Positions 43,429-52,896 of a stretch of 64,000 nt of DNA are shown piece by piece (the stretch's first letter is position 1; the number at the start of each line of letters is the position of its first letter). Location of the stretch: positions 39,835-103,834 of the forward strand of contig CAZODO010000005.1 of the NCBI GenBank assembly GCA_964578605.1, in the 5' to 3' direction. The position numbers were made by a program, and so were the translations under genes. The stretch is from JAXMHN01 sp964578605. GTDB taxonomy: Bacteria > Verrucomicrobiota > Verrucomicrobiia > Limisphaerales > SIBE01. The notes below the pieces were generated by a model that saw nothing but the letters and a program-made list of their open reading frames with translations, ran no database searches and was not told the origin of the DNA.

Positions 43429-44553
43429 ATGACTAAAGATCTTAATCGAGAGCCTGCGGTTCTTTCCTACTGCGATTCCACGGTTGCCCGGGCTGCTCTC
43501 CTGGGGCTTGTTTTGGGCCTGCTGGCCATCTTCACACTGGCTGGCTGCAAGAAGAACGTGGCCGCCACGACGGCAGCGCCTCCGACCATCCAGGTGGTTG
43601 CGATCGAAGCCAAGAGCCAGGCGGTCTCGGAGACCCTCTCCCTTCCGGCTACCGTCGCCGCCAACGAGAGCGTCGAGATCAAGCCGGAGACGGACGGGAT
43701 TGTCCAGGAGATCAACTTCGCCGAAGGCGAGCACGTTGAGAAAGGGCGGACGCTGGTGCAGTTGGACGAGACGAAATTCGCGGCCGAACTTGCCGAGGCG
43801 GAGGCCAATCTCAAGCTGAGCGAAGCCAATTTCAGCCGGGCGAAGCAGTTGTTCCAGGACAAGCTCATCTCACAACAGGACTTCGATCAGACCGCGTCCG
43901 CTTTTGCGGTGAACCAGGCCGGGCTCGAACTCAAGAGGCGGATTTTGAAGGACGCCCGCGTTTCCGCTCCGTTCGGCGGGATCGTCGGTGCGCGGGACGT
44001 CAGCCCCGGGCAGGTCGTGAGCCGAAGCACGCGGCTGACTTCGCTGGTCGATCTTTCGGTCGTGAAGGTCGAAGTCAAAGTGCCCGAGCGGTATTTGCGC
44101 CAGCTCCGCATCGGCCAGCAACTGGAGTTCGCCGTCGCCGCCTTCCCGGACGAGCGGTTCCGGGGTGAGGTCTACTTTATCTCGCCGGAAATCTCGGAGA
44201 GCACGCGCACGGCCCTGGTTAAGGCGCGCATTCCCAACGACGAAGGCAAGCTGCGTGGCGGGATGTTTGCCAACCTGGATTTGACCCTCCAGTTGCGCGA
44301 ATCCGCCATTGTGATCCCCGAGCCGGCGCTGATGAGCAACGGCGACCAGTTCTCCGTGTTCGTGATCGATGAAAAGAACACGGCCCAAATCCGCCCCATC
44401 TCGGTCGGTTACCGTCTCGCGGGCAAAGCTGAAATTGTGAAAGGCCTGGCCGCCGGCGAAAGCGTGGTGGTGGAAGGCATTCAGAAACTCCGCCCAGGCG
44501 CCAGGGTGAAACGTGCTCCGCCCGAAGCGGCGGCGCCCTACACCAGCTCGTAA
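43429..44553 (+). CDS. RND efflux periplasmic adaptor (membrane fusion protein), lipoprotein
   Basis: 374 aa. Lipobox LLAIFTLAGCKKN with Cys40 as lipidation site, followed by barrel-sandwich (VSETLSLPATVAANESVEIK, KPETDGIVQEINFAEGEHVE), alpha hairpin (LAEAEANLKLSEANFSRAKQ) and beta-barrel (VPERYLRQLRIGQQLEF). The HlyD/AcrA family bridges the inner-membrane pump to an outer-membrane channel. Starts 21 bp after the CBM9/DUF4838 gene and 6 bp before the pump gene. No TolC homologue in the window, so the outer channel must be encoded elsewhere. Confidence 0.95.
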   Translation: MTKDLNREPAVLSYCDSTVARAALLGLVLGLLAIFTLAGCKKNVAATTAAPPTIQVVAIEAKSQAVSETLSLPATVAANESVEIKPETDGIVQEINFAEGEHVEKGRTLVQLDETKFAAELAEAEANLKLSEANFSRAKQLFQDKLISQQDFDQTASAFAVNQAGLELKRRILKDARVSAPFGGIVGARDVSPGQVVSRSTRLTSLVDLSVVKVEVKVPERYLRQLRIGQQLEFAVAAFPDERFRGEVYFISPEISESTRTALVKARIPNDEGKLRGGMFANLDLTLQLRESAIVIPEPALMSNGDQFSVFVIDEKNTAQIRPISVGYRLAGKAEIVKGLAAGESVVVEGIQKLRPGARVKRAPPEAAAPYTSS

Positions 44554-44559
44554 CGACGG

Positions 44560-47500
44560 ATGATCCTCTCCCGCGTTTCCATTCAGCGCCCGGTCCTGGC
44601 GACGATGATGAATCTCGTCCTGGTGCTGTTTGGCGTCATTGGGCTCTCCCGGCTGCCAGTGCGCGAGTTGCCGGACATCGATCCGCCCGTAGTCTCCGTC
44701 ACCACGGTTTTCCCGGGAGCCAACGCCCAAGTGGTCGAGACGGAGGTGACCGAGCGCCTCGAAGAAGCCGTCAACAATATTGAGGGGATCAAAACGCTCC
44801 GAAGCGAAAGCCGCGAGGGCGCGAGCAACATCACCATTGAATTCGATCTCTCCCGCGATATCGATGTCGCGGCGCAGGACGTGCGGGACCGCGTCTCGCG
44901 GGTTCGGGGCCGTTTGCCCCAGGACATTCGCGAGCCCATCATCGCCAAGCAAGACTCCGACGCCCAACCGATCCTCTGGGTCAACATGAATAGCGACCGC
45001 TATTCGCCAGTCCAGATGACCACGCTGGCCGAACAGCAGGTCAAACCCCGGCTCCAGGCTATTCCAGGTGTCTCCTCCATCACCATCGGCGGGGAGAAAC
45101 GCTTCGCGATGCGCCTCTGGCTCGATTCGGACAAAATGGCGGCGCGCCGCGTCACCGTTCTGGATGTCGGGCGAGCTCTTCAACAGCAGAATATCGAACT
45201 GCCCAGCGGCCGGGTGGAGAACCTCGACCGGGAAATGACCATTCAAACTCGAGGCGAGCTTAAGACCGCCGACGAGTTTAACGATCTCGTGGTGCGCGCC
45301 GAGGGTGCCACCCTCATCCGGATGCGCGACATTGGGCGGGCGGAAGCCGGGATCGAGGATTACCGGACCGTGGCGCGGACGATGGGCAAGCCCTGCATCT
45401 TTCTCGGCGTCGTCAAGCAGGCCAAAGCCAACACGGTGGCGGTTGCGCAAGCTATCCGTTCCGAGGTCGAGGCGATCAGTCCCACTCTGCCCGAAGGATG
45501 CGACCTTTGGATCGGATACGATTCCAGCATCCACGTGGAGCGCGCGATTTCCGAGGTTTGGGAGACCCTGGGCATGGCGTTCCTGCTGGTGGTCCTGATC
45601 ATCTTTGTTTTCCTCCGAAACATCCGTTCGACGCTCGTCCCGGCGGTGGCCATTCCGGTGTCGATTGTCGGCACCTTTACCGTCCTCTACGCCTTCGGTT
45701 ACTCGGTGAACATCCTGACCATGCTGGCGCTGGTCTTGAGCATCGGGATTGTCGTCGACGACGCCATTGTGGTCCTCGAAGCCATCTACCGGCATATCGA
45801 GGAAGGCATGCGCCCGATGCAGGCCGCCTTCAAAGCCATGGAGGAAATCAGCTTCGCCGTGATCGCCATCACGATTTCACTGGTGGCCGTCTTTGCCCCG
45901 CTCGCGTTTCAAAAGAGCAGCACGGGCCGCTTGTTTATCGAATTTGCGGTGGCTGTGGCGGGGTCGGTGGTGATTTCGGCATTCGTGGCGCTGACCCTTT
46001 CCCCCGCCATGGCGGCGCGCGTCTTGAGACCCCTGGAAGGGGTGCGACACGGCCGGATCTTCAACTTTTTCGAGCGCGCCTTCAATAGACTCGCCAGCGG
46101 GTACGGACGAGGGTTGCGCTGGTCGCTCCGGCACCGGCCGTCGGTTTTGCTGGTCGCGTTGGGTTCGTTCGTCCTCATGGTCGTGGCTTACCGGGCCCTG
46201 GAACAGGATTTTTTGCCGCAGGAAGACAAGAGCCGGATGTTCTGCATGATCATCACGCCGAACGGGTCGACCAGCGAGTATACCGATCGGCAAGTCCGGA
46301 AGGCCGAACGCATCATCGCGGGGCTGCCCGAAGTGACCAGCTACGGCGCCATTGTCGCTCCGGGCTTTGGCGGCGTGGGGCAGGCTAGTTTCGGCGTTCT
46401 TTTCGTCAGCTTCAAAGACAAGCACGAGCGAGACCGGTCCGTGCAGGACATTGTTTATGGGCCGAATGGCGTGTCCGACCGCTTCTTCAATGAGGTCGAG
46501 GGCGCGCTGGGGATTGTCAACTTGCCCAAGGCGATTGAAGTGAGTTTTGGGCAGCCCTTCGAGTTGATTTTGCAGAACCAGGACCTGAACGCTCTGAGCA
46601 GAATCGCCCAGCAAATGGCCAATCATATCCGGGGCTTGAACACCCTCCGGAATGTCCGGGTCGGCTTTGAAGTGGATAAACCGGAAATCCGGGTGGCGGT
46701 GGATCGCAGCCGCGCCGCGACGCTCGGTGTCAGCATCGAGGATATCTCACGAACGATGCAGGTGCTCTTCGGAGGCCTGGATCTCAGCCGGATCAAGGTC
46801 GCGGGCAAAGAGTATTTTGTGATGGCGCAACTCGAGCGCCAATCCCGGCTCCGGCCGCAGGATCTGGACAAAGTGTTTGTCCGGAGCACGAGCGGCGAGC
46901 TCATCCAGCTGAGCAGTCTGGTGACGCATACGCAAGGTGCCGCGCCTAACTCCATCAACCATTACGGCCGGCTTCGCAGCGCCAGCATTACCGGGTCGCC
47001 GGGAACAGCTCCCATCGGCACGGTGGTCAAGCAAGTCGAACAGATCCTGGCCAAGGAACTCCCCGCCGGCACGCTCTATGCCTGGGGCGGCGACGCCCGG
47101 AATCTCAGCGACGCCACGACGGAGGTTTGGTGGGTCTTGGGACTGGCGGCCATCATTGTGTATATGACCCTCGCCGCGCAGTTCGAGAGCCTGATCCACC
47201 CGCTCACGGTCATGTTATCGGTGCCCCTGGCCGGGGTGGGCGCATTCGGCCTTCTTTGGCTGCTCGATGCCGGCGGGCGCTGGGGCCTCTACTCGCCAAT
47301 CGCGGCGATGAACATCAATCTCTTCAGCCAGATTGGACTCGTTTTGCTTATCGGATTGGTCACCAAGAATTCCATCCTCCTTGTCGAATTCGCCAACCAG
47401 GAGCGGGATCGAGGAACCGACTCTCACGCCGCCATGATCCAGGCCGGCATCGTCCGCCTCCGGCCCATTCTCATGACCGCCTTCTCGACGCTGGCCGGGA

Positions 47501-47712
47501 TTCTCCCCATCGCCGTCGGGTTCGGAGCCGGTGCCGAAAGCCGGCGTCCCATGGGAATCGCCGTCATTGGCGGACTGCTCACCAGCACTTTTCTGACCCT
47601 GTTCGTTGTTCCAGTGGTTTATACGGTGTTTAGCGATCTGGGCGCACGTTTAGGGCGGCAGTCAAAACGGCTGGAATCAATCCCTCAAATAGAGCAAGTG
47701 CCCGTCAAATAG
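44560..47712 (+). CDS. RND multidrug-efflux-type permease (AcrB/HAE1)
   Basis: 1050 aa, twelve TM helices with two large periplasmic loops. The N-terminus ILSRVSIQRPVLATMMNLVL and LPDIDPPVVSVTTVFPGANA are standard. Proton relay residues are present: the TM4 Asp pair in GIVVDDAIVVLEAIY and the TM10 Lys in IGLVTKNSILLVEFANQ. Length equals AcrB (1049 aa). Forms a tripartite pump with the adjacent lipoprotein adaptor. Broad hydrophobic-substrate efflux is the family default; the actual substrate cannot be told from sequence. Confidence 0.96.
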   Translation: MILSRVSIQRPVLATMMNLVLVLFGVIGLSRLPVRELPDIDPPVVSVTTVFPGANAQVVETEVTERLEEAVNNIEGIKTLRSESREGASNITIEFDLSRDIDVAAQDVRDRVSRVRGRLPQDIREPIIAKQDSDAQPILWVNMNSDRYSPVQMTTLAEQQVKPRLQAIPGVSSITIGGEKRFAMRLWLDSDKMAARRVTVLDVGRALQQQNIELPSGRVENLDREMTIQTRGELKTADEFNDLVVRAEGATLIRMRDIGRAEAGIEDYRTVARTMGKPCIFLGVVKQAKANTVAVAQAIRSEVEAISPTLPEGCDLWIGYDSSIHVERAISEVWETLGMAFLLVVLIIFVFLRNIRSTLVPAVAIPVSIVGTFTVLYAFGYSVNILTMLALVLSIGIVVDDAIVVLEAIYRHIEEGMRPMQAAFKAMEEISFAVIAITISLVAVFAPLAFQKSSTGRLFIEFAVAVAGSVVISAFVALTLSPAMAARVLRPLEGVRHGRIFNFFERAFNRLASGYGRGLRWSLRHRPSVLLVALGSFVLMVVAYRALEQDFLPQEDKSRMFCMIITPNGSTSEYTDRQVRKAERIIAGLPEVTSYGAIVAPGFGGVGQASFGVLFVSFKDKHERDRSVQDIVYGPNGVSDRFFNEVEGALGIVNLPKAIEVSFGQPFELILQNQDLNALSRIAQQMANHIRGLNTLRNVRVGFEVDKPEIRVAVDRSRAATLGVSIEDISRTMQVLFGGLDLSRIKVAGKEYFVMAQLERQSRLRPQDLDKVFVRSTSGELIQLSSLVTHTQGAAPNSINHYGRLRSASITGSPGTAPIGTVVKQVEQILAKELPAGTLYAWGGDARNLSDATTEVWWVLGLAAIIVYMTLAAQFESLIHPLTVMLSVPLAGVGAFGLLWLLDAGGRWGLYSPIAAMNINLFSQIGLVLLIGLVTKNSILLVEFANQERDRGTDSHAAMIQAGIVRLRPILMTAFSTLAGILPIAVGFGAGAESRRPMGIAVIGGLLTSTFLTLFVVPVVYTVFSDLGARLGRQSKRLESIPQIEQVPVK

Positions 47713-47773
47713 ATCAGAAACCCCCTGTTTCCGTCTGATTCATAGGCCCACAGGGGCCGTCTCCGCCCTCCCT

Positions 47774-47842
47774 ACGGTCAGAACCCGGTGGTCACCCGGT
47801 CGCGACCGTGTGTCGACCGTGTAACCACCGGGTTTAGACCGG
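47774..47842. repeat. 11-bp-period inverted repeat array (site C)
   Basis: Left: ACGGTCAGAAC (47774), CCGGTGGTCAC (47785), CCGGTCGCGAC (47796); loop CGT (47807-47809); right: GTGTCGACCGT (47810), GTAACCACCGG (47821), GTTTAGACCGG (47832). Middle pair 10/11 complementary, outer 8/11. The element is GC-rich, unlike sites A, B and D. Its last unit reaches into the 3' end of the minus-strand gene and supplies that gene's TAA stop (47834-47836). It lies between convergent genes, where a terminator is also expected, so a bidirectional terminator role is possible. Confidence 0.88.
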
Positions 47843-48433
47843 AAGGACCACGCAAAGAGGGTTGGAAGAGCCGGTTGGAGGGACCGCCAACAGCGCGGCC
47901 ACGGCAATACACGTGATGCTTCCGAGTTCCAGGATCCAATTCAACCTCATCCCGCCGAAGTCCATGCCGAGCATTTGGTCGACATGGTGAAAGGATGCCG
48001 CCCGGATAATGATGAAGCAGCCAAGGAACACGGCCCCAATCAGGGCCATGAGAACCGGGCGCGTCAGTTGTCCCGCCAGAAACCGCATCCCGACCAACCC
48101 GGCGGCGCCACTGAGAGCGACCATTCCAACGAAAGCCCCCTGGACAACGCGTCGTTCACCGTACCATCCTCCGTTCAGGGCGATGCGTTTGGCGAACAAC
48201 GTCAGCCACGTTTGGAGATCCAGTTGCTTGTTCACCCCGAGCAGCCCCATACCCACGGCCAGAATCGACCAGAACACGATGGGGCTCCGCGCGGGATTCG
48301 CGGTCTTGGACTTCCAGGCCGCCATCCCGCAAAGGAGCGCGGCGACGAAGTAAGCCACCACCGTCACCCAACCCATTGCGCTCGGATCGCCAATTCCAGG
48401 CTCCCACCCGCCGTTCACATTGTAGGCAAGCAT
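47834..48433 (-). CDS. Integral membrane protein of unknown function
   Basis: 199 aa with about six TM segments: VTVVAYFVAALLCGMAAW, IVFWSILAVGMGLLGVNK, VVQGAFVGMVALSGAAGLVG, LMALIGAVFLGCFIIIRA, and a C-terminal ILELGSITCIAVAALLAV. NKQLDLQTWLTLFAKR and GGWYGERRVVQGAFV are strongly patterned and may be family motifs, but I cannot name the family. It converges on the RND operon and its stop lies within array C. Divergent neighbour is an oxidoreductase gene (207 bp away). Confidence 0.75.
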   Translation of the reverse strand: MLAYNVNGGWEPGIGDPSAMGWVTVVAYFVAALLCGMAAWKSKTANPARSPIVFWSILAVGMGLLGVNKQLDLQTWLTLFAKRIALNGGWYGERRVVQGAFVGMVALSGAAGLVGMRFLAGQLTRPVLMALIGAVFLGCFIIIRAASFHHVDQMLGMDFGGMRLNWILELGSITCIAVAALLAVPPTGSSNPLCVVLPV

Positions 48434-48640
48434 GATTGCGCTAGAAAGCTAACACAAGGGCCCGGTTCGGACACGGCGATTTCGGATCGCCGACCCGCAC
48501 CATGCACTTGTGCTGGTCGCGAGACACCGATAGTCTTGGCCACAATGCGCCCCCACAGGACGATCTGCTTTAGACGTGCTCGCGTTGCCGAGCCTTCCGC
48601 AGACTCCTGCCCGCGCAGCCACCCCACAGCAAGACTATCC

Positions 48641-49996
48641 ATGAAGCAAATTCGTCAGTTGATCAACCGGAGGGATTTTCTGCGCCGCGGCGCCGGCGTT
48701 GTGGCAACCCTATCCGTGGTGCGCAGTTCGGTCCTTGGGCTTCACGGGCAGACGCCCCCGAGCAGCAAGTTGAACCTCGGCTGCATCGGCGTGGCGGGCC
48801 GAGGCGGCGATGACATTAACGAACTGCGGAGCGAGAACATCGTGGCGCTTTGTGACGTGGATTGGAAACACGCGGCGCCCACGTTCGACAAATATCCCAA
48901 TGCCAAACGCTTCAAGGACTTTCGGCGCATGTTCGACGCCATGGCCAACGAGATGGACGCCGTCCTGGTCGCCACGCCGGACCATGCGCACGCCCCCGCG
49001 GCGCTGCGGGCCATAAAGTTGGGCAAACACGTCTTTTGCGAGAAGCCCATGGCCCATTCGATTGCGGAAGTCCGAGCCATGATGGCGGCGGCGCGCGAGA
49101 ACAAAGTGGTGACGCAATTGGGCAACCAAGGCCATTCCTTTGATTCGATTCGGAATTTCTGTGAGTGGATTTGGGATGGGGCGATCGGGACGGTGCGTGA
49201 GGTGCAGGCTTTCTGTGCCTCGGATTACGGACGCATCCGGCAATTGGAGCGGCTTTCAGAAACGCACACCGTTCCGGAAACGCTCGATTGGGACCTTTGG
49301 CTTGGCCCAACGCCTTACCGCCCCTACAACCCGGTCTTTCTGCCGGGCAGATGGCGGGGATGGTCGCAATTCGGCACCGGGGTTCTTGGCGATTGGACCT
49401 GCCACGTGATCGATCCGGTATTCTGGGCGCTTGATTTGGGCGCGCCGACGCATATCGAGGCCGAGACATTCGAGTATGATCCCAAAGTCCACTTCGAAAC
49501 GTTCCCCAACGAAACGATCATCCGGTATGAGTTTCCAGCTCGAGGAAATCGTCCCGCCGTGAAACTCACCTGGTATGATGGCCGGCAACGCCCGCCGCGG
49601 CCTGAGGAGCTTGAAGAAGGCGTCAAGATCCCCGACATCGGCGCGTTTGTGATCGGAGATCAAGGCAAGATCATGTATGGCTCGCATGGCGCGGGCGGAT
49701 TGCAGATCCTCCCGAGCGAGAAGATGGCCGACTACAAAAAGAAACTGCCCGCCAAATCCATTCCCCGGTCGCCCGGTCACCATAAAGAATGGATTCAGGC
49801 GTGCAAGGAAGGCAAACGCGCAGGGTCCGATTTCAGTTATGGCGGCCCGCTGACGGAGATTGCGCTGCTGGGGATCATTGCCATCCGGATGAAAGGTACC
49901 CGTCTGGAATGGGACAGCACGGCGATGCGATTCACCAACAGCCAGGAGGCCAACGAATGGCTCCAACGTCCGCACCGGGAAGGATGGATGACATGA
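48641..49996 (+). CDS. Tat-exported Gfo/Idh/MocA-family oxidoreductase
   Basis: 451 aa from the ATG at 48641; the open frame to 47975 is antisense shadow. Signal NRRDFLRRGAGVVATLSV. Rossmann start LNLGCIGVAGRGGDDINEL (about 42-60), VALCDVDWKHAA, and the catalytic EKP motif in GKHVFCEKPMAHSI. C-terminal blocks GDWTCHVIDPVFWALDLGAP, IRYEFPARGNRPAVKLTWY and PGHHKEWIQACKEGKRAG define this family branch. NAD(P)-dependent, probably acting on a sugar or inositol derivative. ATGA overlap with NamZ suggests co-translation. Confidence 0.95.
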   Translation: MKQIRQLINRRDFLRRGAGVVATLSVVRSSVLGLHGQTPPSSKLNLGCIGVAGRGGDDINELRSENIVALCDVDWKHAAPTFDKYPNAKRFKDFRRMFDAMANEMDAVLVATPDHAHAPAALRAIKLGKHVFCEKPMAHSIAEVRAMMAAARENKVVTQLGNQGHSFDSIRNFCEWIWDGAIGTVREVQAFCASDYGRIRQLERLSETHTVPETLDWDLWLGPTPYRPYNPVFLPGRWRGWSQFGTGVLGDWTCHVIDPVFWALDLGAPTHIEAETFEYDPKVHFETFPNETIIRYEFPARGNRPAVKLTWYDGRQRPPRPEELEEGVKIPDIGAFVIGDQGKIMYGSHGAGGLQILPSEKMADYKKKLPAKSIPRSPGHHKEWIQACKEGKRAGSDFSYGGPLTEIALLGIIAIRMKGTRLEWDSTAMRFTNSQEANEWLQRPHREGWMT

Positions 49997-51258
49997 AGGG
50001 CGGTCGAAAGAAGCGGGTTGTGAGGGCGTTTTTTTTCGGGAGTCGCCGCTTTCGGAGGGGAGTGAAGGTCCTTGCGGCCGCGATATTGCTTGCCGCGGCG
50101 AGCGAGCCCGCCTCATGCGCAGAGCGGTTGACGAGCGGGGTTCTCAACGGGATTGATGTGGTGGCAAGCGACGACTTCCTGCAGTTGACCGGTCTGCGGC
50201 TCGGCTTGATCACCAACCATAGCGGCATTGACCGGGAGCGCAATCCGACGATCGACCTGCTGAATTGCGCCCCGGGAGTCGACTTGAGGGTGTTATTCAG
50301 CCCCGAACATGGGATTCGCGGGGCTCTGGATGAGAAGTTTGGGGATAGCGTAGACGAAGCGACGGGTCTGCCGATTTACAGCCTTTATGGCGAGCGGTTG
50401 GCGCCCACGCCGGAGCAACTTGCCGGATTGGACGCTTTGGTGTTCGACATCCAGGATATTGGCTGCCGATTCTATACCTACATTTCCACTTTGGGCCACA
50501 CCCTGAAAGCCGCTGGTGACGCGCAGTTGCGGTTCTTTGTTCTGGACCGCGTCAATCCGATCAATGGGCTGGAGATCGACGGGCCCGTGCTGACCAGCGA
50601 GACGAGCTTCACCGGGTTCCACGCCATCCCGGTCCGCCACGGAATGACGGTCGGTGAACTGGCGAGGATGTTCAATACGGAGCTCGAATTCAACGCCGAC
50701 CTTGTGGTGATTCCGATCCGGGGCTGGAAACGGAAGGGCTGGTTCGATGAAGCGCAATTGCCGTGGATCAATCCGTCGCCCAACATGCGCAGCCTGGTGC
50801 AGGCGTCGCTCTACCCGGGGGTTGGGTTGCTGGAAACCGCCCATGTGTCGGTCGGGCGGGGAACGGGCACCCCGTTCGAAGTGGTGGGCGCCCCTTACAT
50901 TGACGACCTCAGGTTCGCCGCGGAACTGAATGAATCAGGGATTCACGGCGTGCGCTTCGTGCCGATCCGGTTTACCCCCACAGCCAGCGTGTTCAAGGAC
51001 CAGGAATGCGGCGGCGTATCCATCCTGCTCACGGACCGCGACCGATGCAAGGTAGTGGATGCAGGGATCGTGATGGCCCAGGTGCTCCATCGGCTGTATC
51101 CGGCGCAGTTCGGGCTGGAGAAGTTCAACCGGCTGCTTGGGCATTCGGCCACCCTCGAAGCGATTCGCAACGGCGAGACACTCGCGCGAATCCGGGAGCG
51201 CTGGAGCGCGGACCTGGAGCAGTTCGCGAAGCGCCGTGCTCAGTACCTGCTTTATTGA
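49993..51258 (+). CDS. DUF1343/NamZ-type exo-beta-N-acetylmuramidase
   Basis: 421 aa. Basic N-terminus then signal VKVLAAAILLAAASEPASC. NamZ (GH171) motifs: GLITNHSGID, VDLRVLFSPEHGIRGALDE, LDALVFDIQDIGCRFYTY, LDRVNPINGLEIDGPVL, PVRHGMTVGELARMFN, WINPSPNMRSLVQASLYPG, GRGTGTPFEVVGAPYID. Known members release terminal MurNAc from peptidoglycan fragments. The start codon overlaps the oxidoreductase stop (an ATG at 49984 is an alternative). The pairing hints that the released sugar may be further oxidised; this is inference. Confidence 0.92.
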   Translation: MKGGRKKRVVRAFFFGSRRFRRGVKVLAAAILLAAASEPASCAERLTSGVLNGIDVVASDDFLQLTGLRLGLITNHSGIDRERNPTIDLLNCAPGVDLRVLFSPEHGIRGALDEKFGDSVDEATGLPIYSLYGERLAPTPEQLAGLDALVFDIQDIGCRFYTYISTLGHTLKAAGDAQLRFFVLDRVNPINGLEIDGPVLTSETSFTGFHAIPVRHGMTVGELARMFNTELEFNADLVVIPIRGWKRKGWFDEAQLPWINPSPNMRSLVQASLYPGVGLLETAHVSVGRGTGTPFEVVGAPYIDDLRFAAELNESGIHGVRFVPIRFTPTASVFKDQECGGVSILLTDRDRCKVVDAGIVMAQVLHRLYPAQFGLEKFNRLLGHSATLEAIRNGETLARIRERWSADLEQFAKRRAQYLLY

Positions 51259-51710
51259 GGGGATTGGGGCGCCTGGGGTTTCGCCGAGAGCACATGCTCG
51301 GCATCGTTCCGCCAGGGCACTTCGTGCCGGTCGAGCAACAGAACTCGAGGCAAGAGCTGGACCTCGTGCCCGAACAGGTCCAAGACCACGGCGCCGGGCA
51401 GGAAGGTAGTATCGAGATACCGCACGGCGCCAAAGGGCACATTCGTCACTGGACGCTCAAAGACCACGGTGTTCTTGAGGTTCGTAGCGTCGAGTTGGTG
51501 GTCAGGGAACAGGACGGTGACGTTGGAAATCCCTATCCGCGGCTCGCTGATGATGATGGAAGGTTCGCCAGAAGGTCTCGTGTTGAAGGTGACATGCCAA
51601 GGTCCCTTGCGTCCGCGAAGGTGTTCAATTGCGCAGAACGCCGCCACGTAAACGAGGGCCGCTCCGACAAAGACCAGCGCAAGATGCTTCCCAAGAGAGT
51701 CACGCTTCAT
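51252..51710 (-). CDS. Small membrane-anchored protein, unknown function
   Basis: 152 aa with one N-terminal TM helix (HLALVFVGAALVYVAAFCAI), then a soluble domain with beta-type segments (WHVTFNTRPSGEPSIIISEP, VVLDLFGHEVQLLPRVLLLD). No known family. Its 3' end overlaps NamZ by 7 bp (convergent); it starts 4 bp after the dprA stop and so is probably co-transcribed with dprA. Confidence 0.6.
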   Translation of the reverse strand: MKRDSLGKHLALVFVGAALVYVAAFCAIEHLRGRKGPWHVTFNTRPSGEPSIIISEPRIGISNVTVLFPDHQLDATNLKNTVVFERPVTNVPFGAVRYLDTTFLPGAVVLDLFGHEVQLLPRVLLLDRHEVPWRNDAEHVLSAKPQAPQSPQ

Positions 51711-51714
51711 GTCA

Positions 51715-52827
51715 TCAACTCTGCGCCACGCGGACGAAGATCTTGCCTGGAAGTTGCTTGATCACCCGCTTCATCTCAAGACTAAGGAGCGCCACCGCCA
51801 CGGCGGAGCTTGGTAGACCACTGCCCCGGATGATCTCGTCCATGGAGGATTCGCCGCTTCCTATGGCATCGTAGGTCTTCTTCTCGTTCTCGGAGAGCTC
51901 CAGAGAAGCAAGAGCTCGGGCGTCGGCAGGCTGCTGGGTGGGGCGCGTGGGCGGGAAGAGGTATTCGAATTCGCTCAGGATGTCCTCGACGCCTTCGCAC
52001 AGTTTGGCGCCTTTCTTGATCAGGTCATGGCAGCCTTTGCTGCGGGGCGAATCAATGCGGCCCGGCACCGCGAAGAGCTGCCGGCCACAGTCGACCGCCA
52101 TGTTCGCGGTGATCAATGCGCCGCTGGTCAGGTTCGCTTCCACGACAACGGTTCCCAGGGTCATCCCTGCCACGATCCGGTTGCGAATTGGGAAGGATTG
52201 GCGATCGCCATTTCGATTGAACGGGAACTGAGTAATCACGGCCCCGTTGGCCGCGATCCGCTCGAATAAGCTGGCGTTTTCCGGAGGCACCACGACGTTA
52301 ATTCCCGTTCCAAGCACGGCCACGGTTCTTCCGTTGGCGCTGAGCGCGCCTTGGTGAGCGGCGGTGTCGATGCCGCGCGCACCTCCGCTGACGACGGTCA
52401 CGCCCATGTAGGCAAGCTGATAGGCCAGCTTGCGCGCCACCTCCAGCCCATAGTGAGTGGTCATGCGCGAACCGACCATGGCCACGGCATTCTTGTCCTT
52501 CGGGGCAAGGCTGCCTTTGACGTAGAGCACAATGGGCGGGTCGTAAATATGCCGGAGCAACGGCGGGTAGGCTTCATCTGCCTGAATGAGTATCTGGCAG
52601 CCGAATTCCTTGATCCGCCTGAGTTCGACCGGCAGATCCACCCGGTCTTCCCAGTGCGCGATGGCCTGGGCGGTTTCCTCTCCGATCCCTTCCACCCTGA
52701 GCAGTTGCTGGACGCTGGCGGACAGGATTGACGGGGCATCGCCAAAGCGCTCCAGAAGCTGCCGGACCCGGACGGGGCCGACGTTGTCGATCATATTGAG
52801 GGCGACGAATGCTTCCCTGGCATCCAT
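51715..52827 (-). CDS. dprA: DNA-processing protein DprA
   Basis: 370 aa from the ATG at 52827 (the upstream extension to 52875 is unconvincing). N-terminal HhH/SAM-like segment (NMIDNVGPVRVRQLLERFGD, EGIGEETAQAI), then the Rossmann-like DprA core: KNAVAMVGSRMTTHYGLEVA, GVTVVSGGARGIDTAAHQGA, VLGTGINVVVPPEN, FPIRNRIVAGMTLGTVVVEA. The C-terminus (YDAIGSGESSMDEIIRGSGL) is the DML1-like winged helix. DprA loads RecA onto incoming single-stranded DNA in transformation. The only competence-type gene seen here. Confidence 0.95.
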   Translation of the reverse strand: MDAREAFVALNMIDNVGPVRVRQLLERFGDAPSILSASVQQLLRVEGIGEETAQAIAHWEDRVDLPVELRRIKEFGCQILIQADEAYPPLLRHIYDPPIVLYVKGSLAPKDKNAVAMVGSRMTTHYGLEVARKLAYQLAYMGVTVVSGGARGIDTAAHQGALSANGRTVAVLGTGINVVVPPENASLFERIAANGAVITQFPFNRNGDRQSFPIRNRIVAGMTLGTVVVEANLTSGALITANMAVDCGRQLFAVPGRIDSPRSKGCHDLIKKGAKLCEGVEDILSEFEYLFPPTRPTQQPADARALASLELSENEKKTYDAIGSGESSMDEIIRGSGLPSSAVAVALLSLEMKRVIKQLPGKIFVRVAQS

Positions 52828-52896
52828 AGGGTCAGTGAACCGCCGGATACAACGGGTGCCCTTGACCTGAATCAAGCGACCGTTGGATTGCCGCGA

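Noticed and set aside
43870..45795. 641-codon minus frame opposite the RND genes
   Set aside because: His/Arg/Asp-rich shadow translation; the plus strand encodes obvious adaptor and pump proteins.
47975..48640. N-terminal extension of the oxidoreductase at 48641
   Set aside because: Antisense to the membrane-protein gene; the Tat signal begins at 48641.
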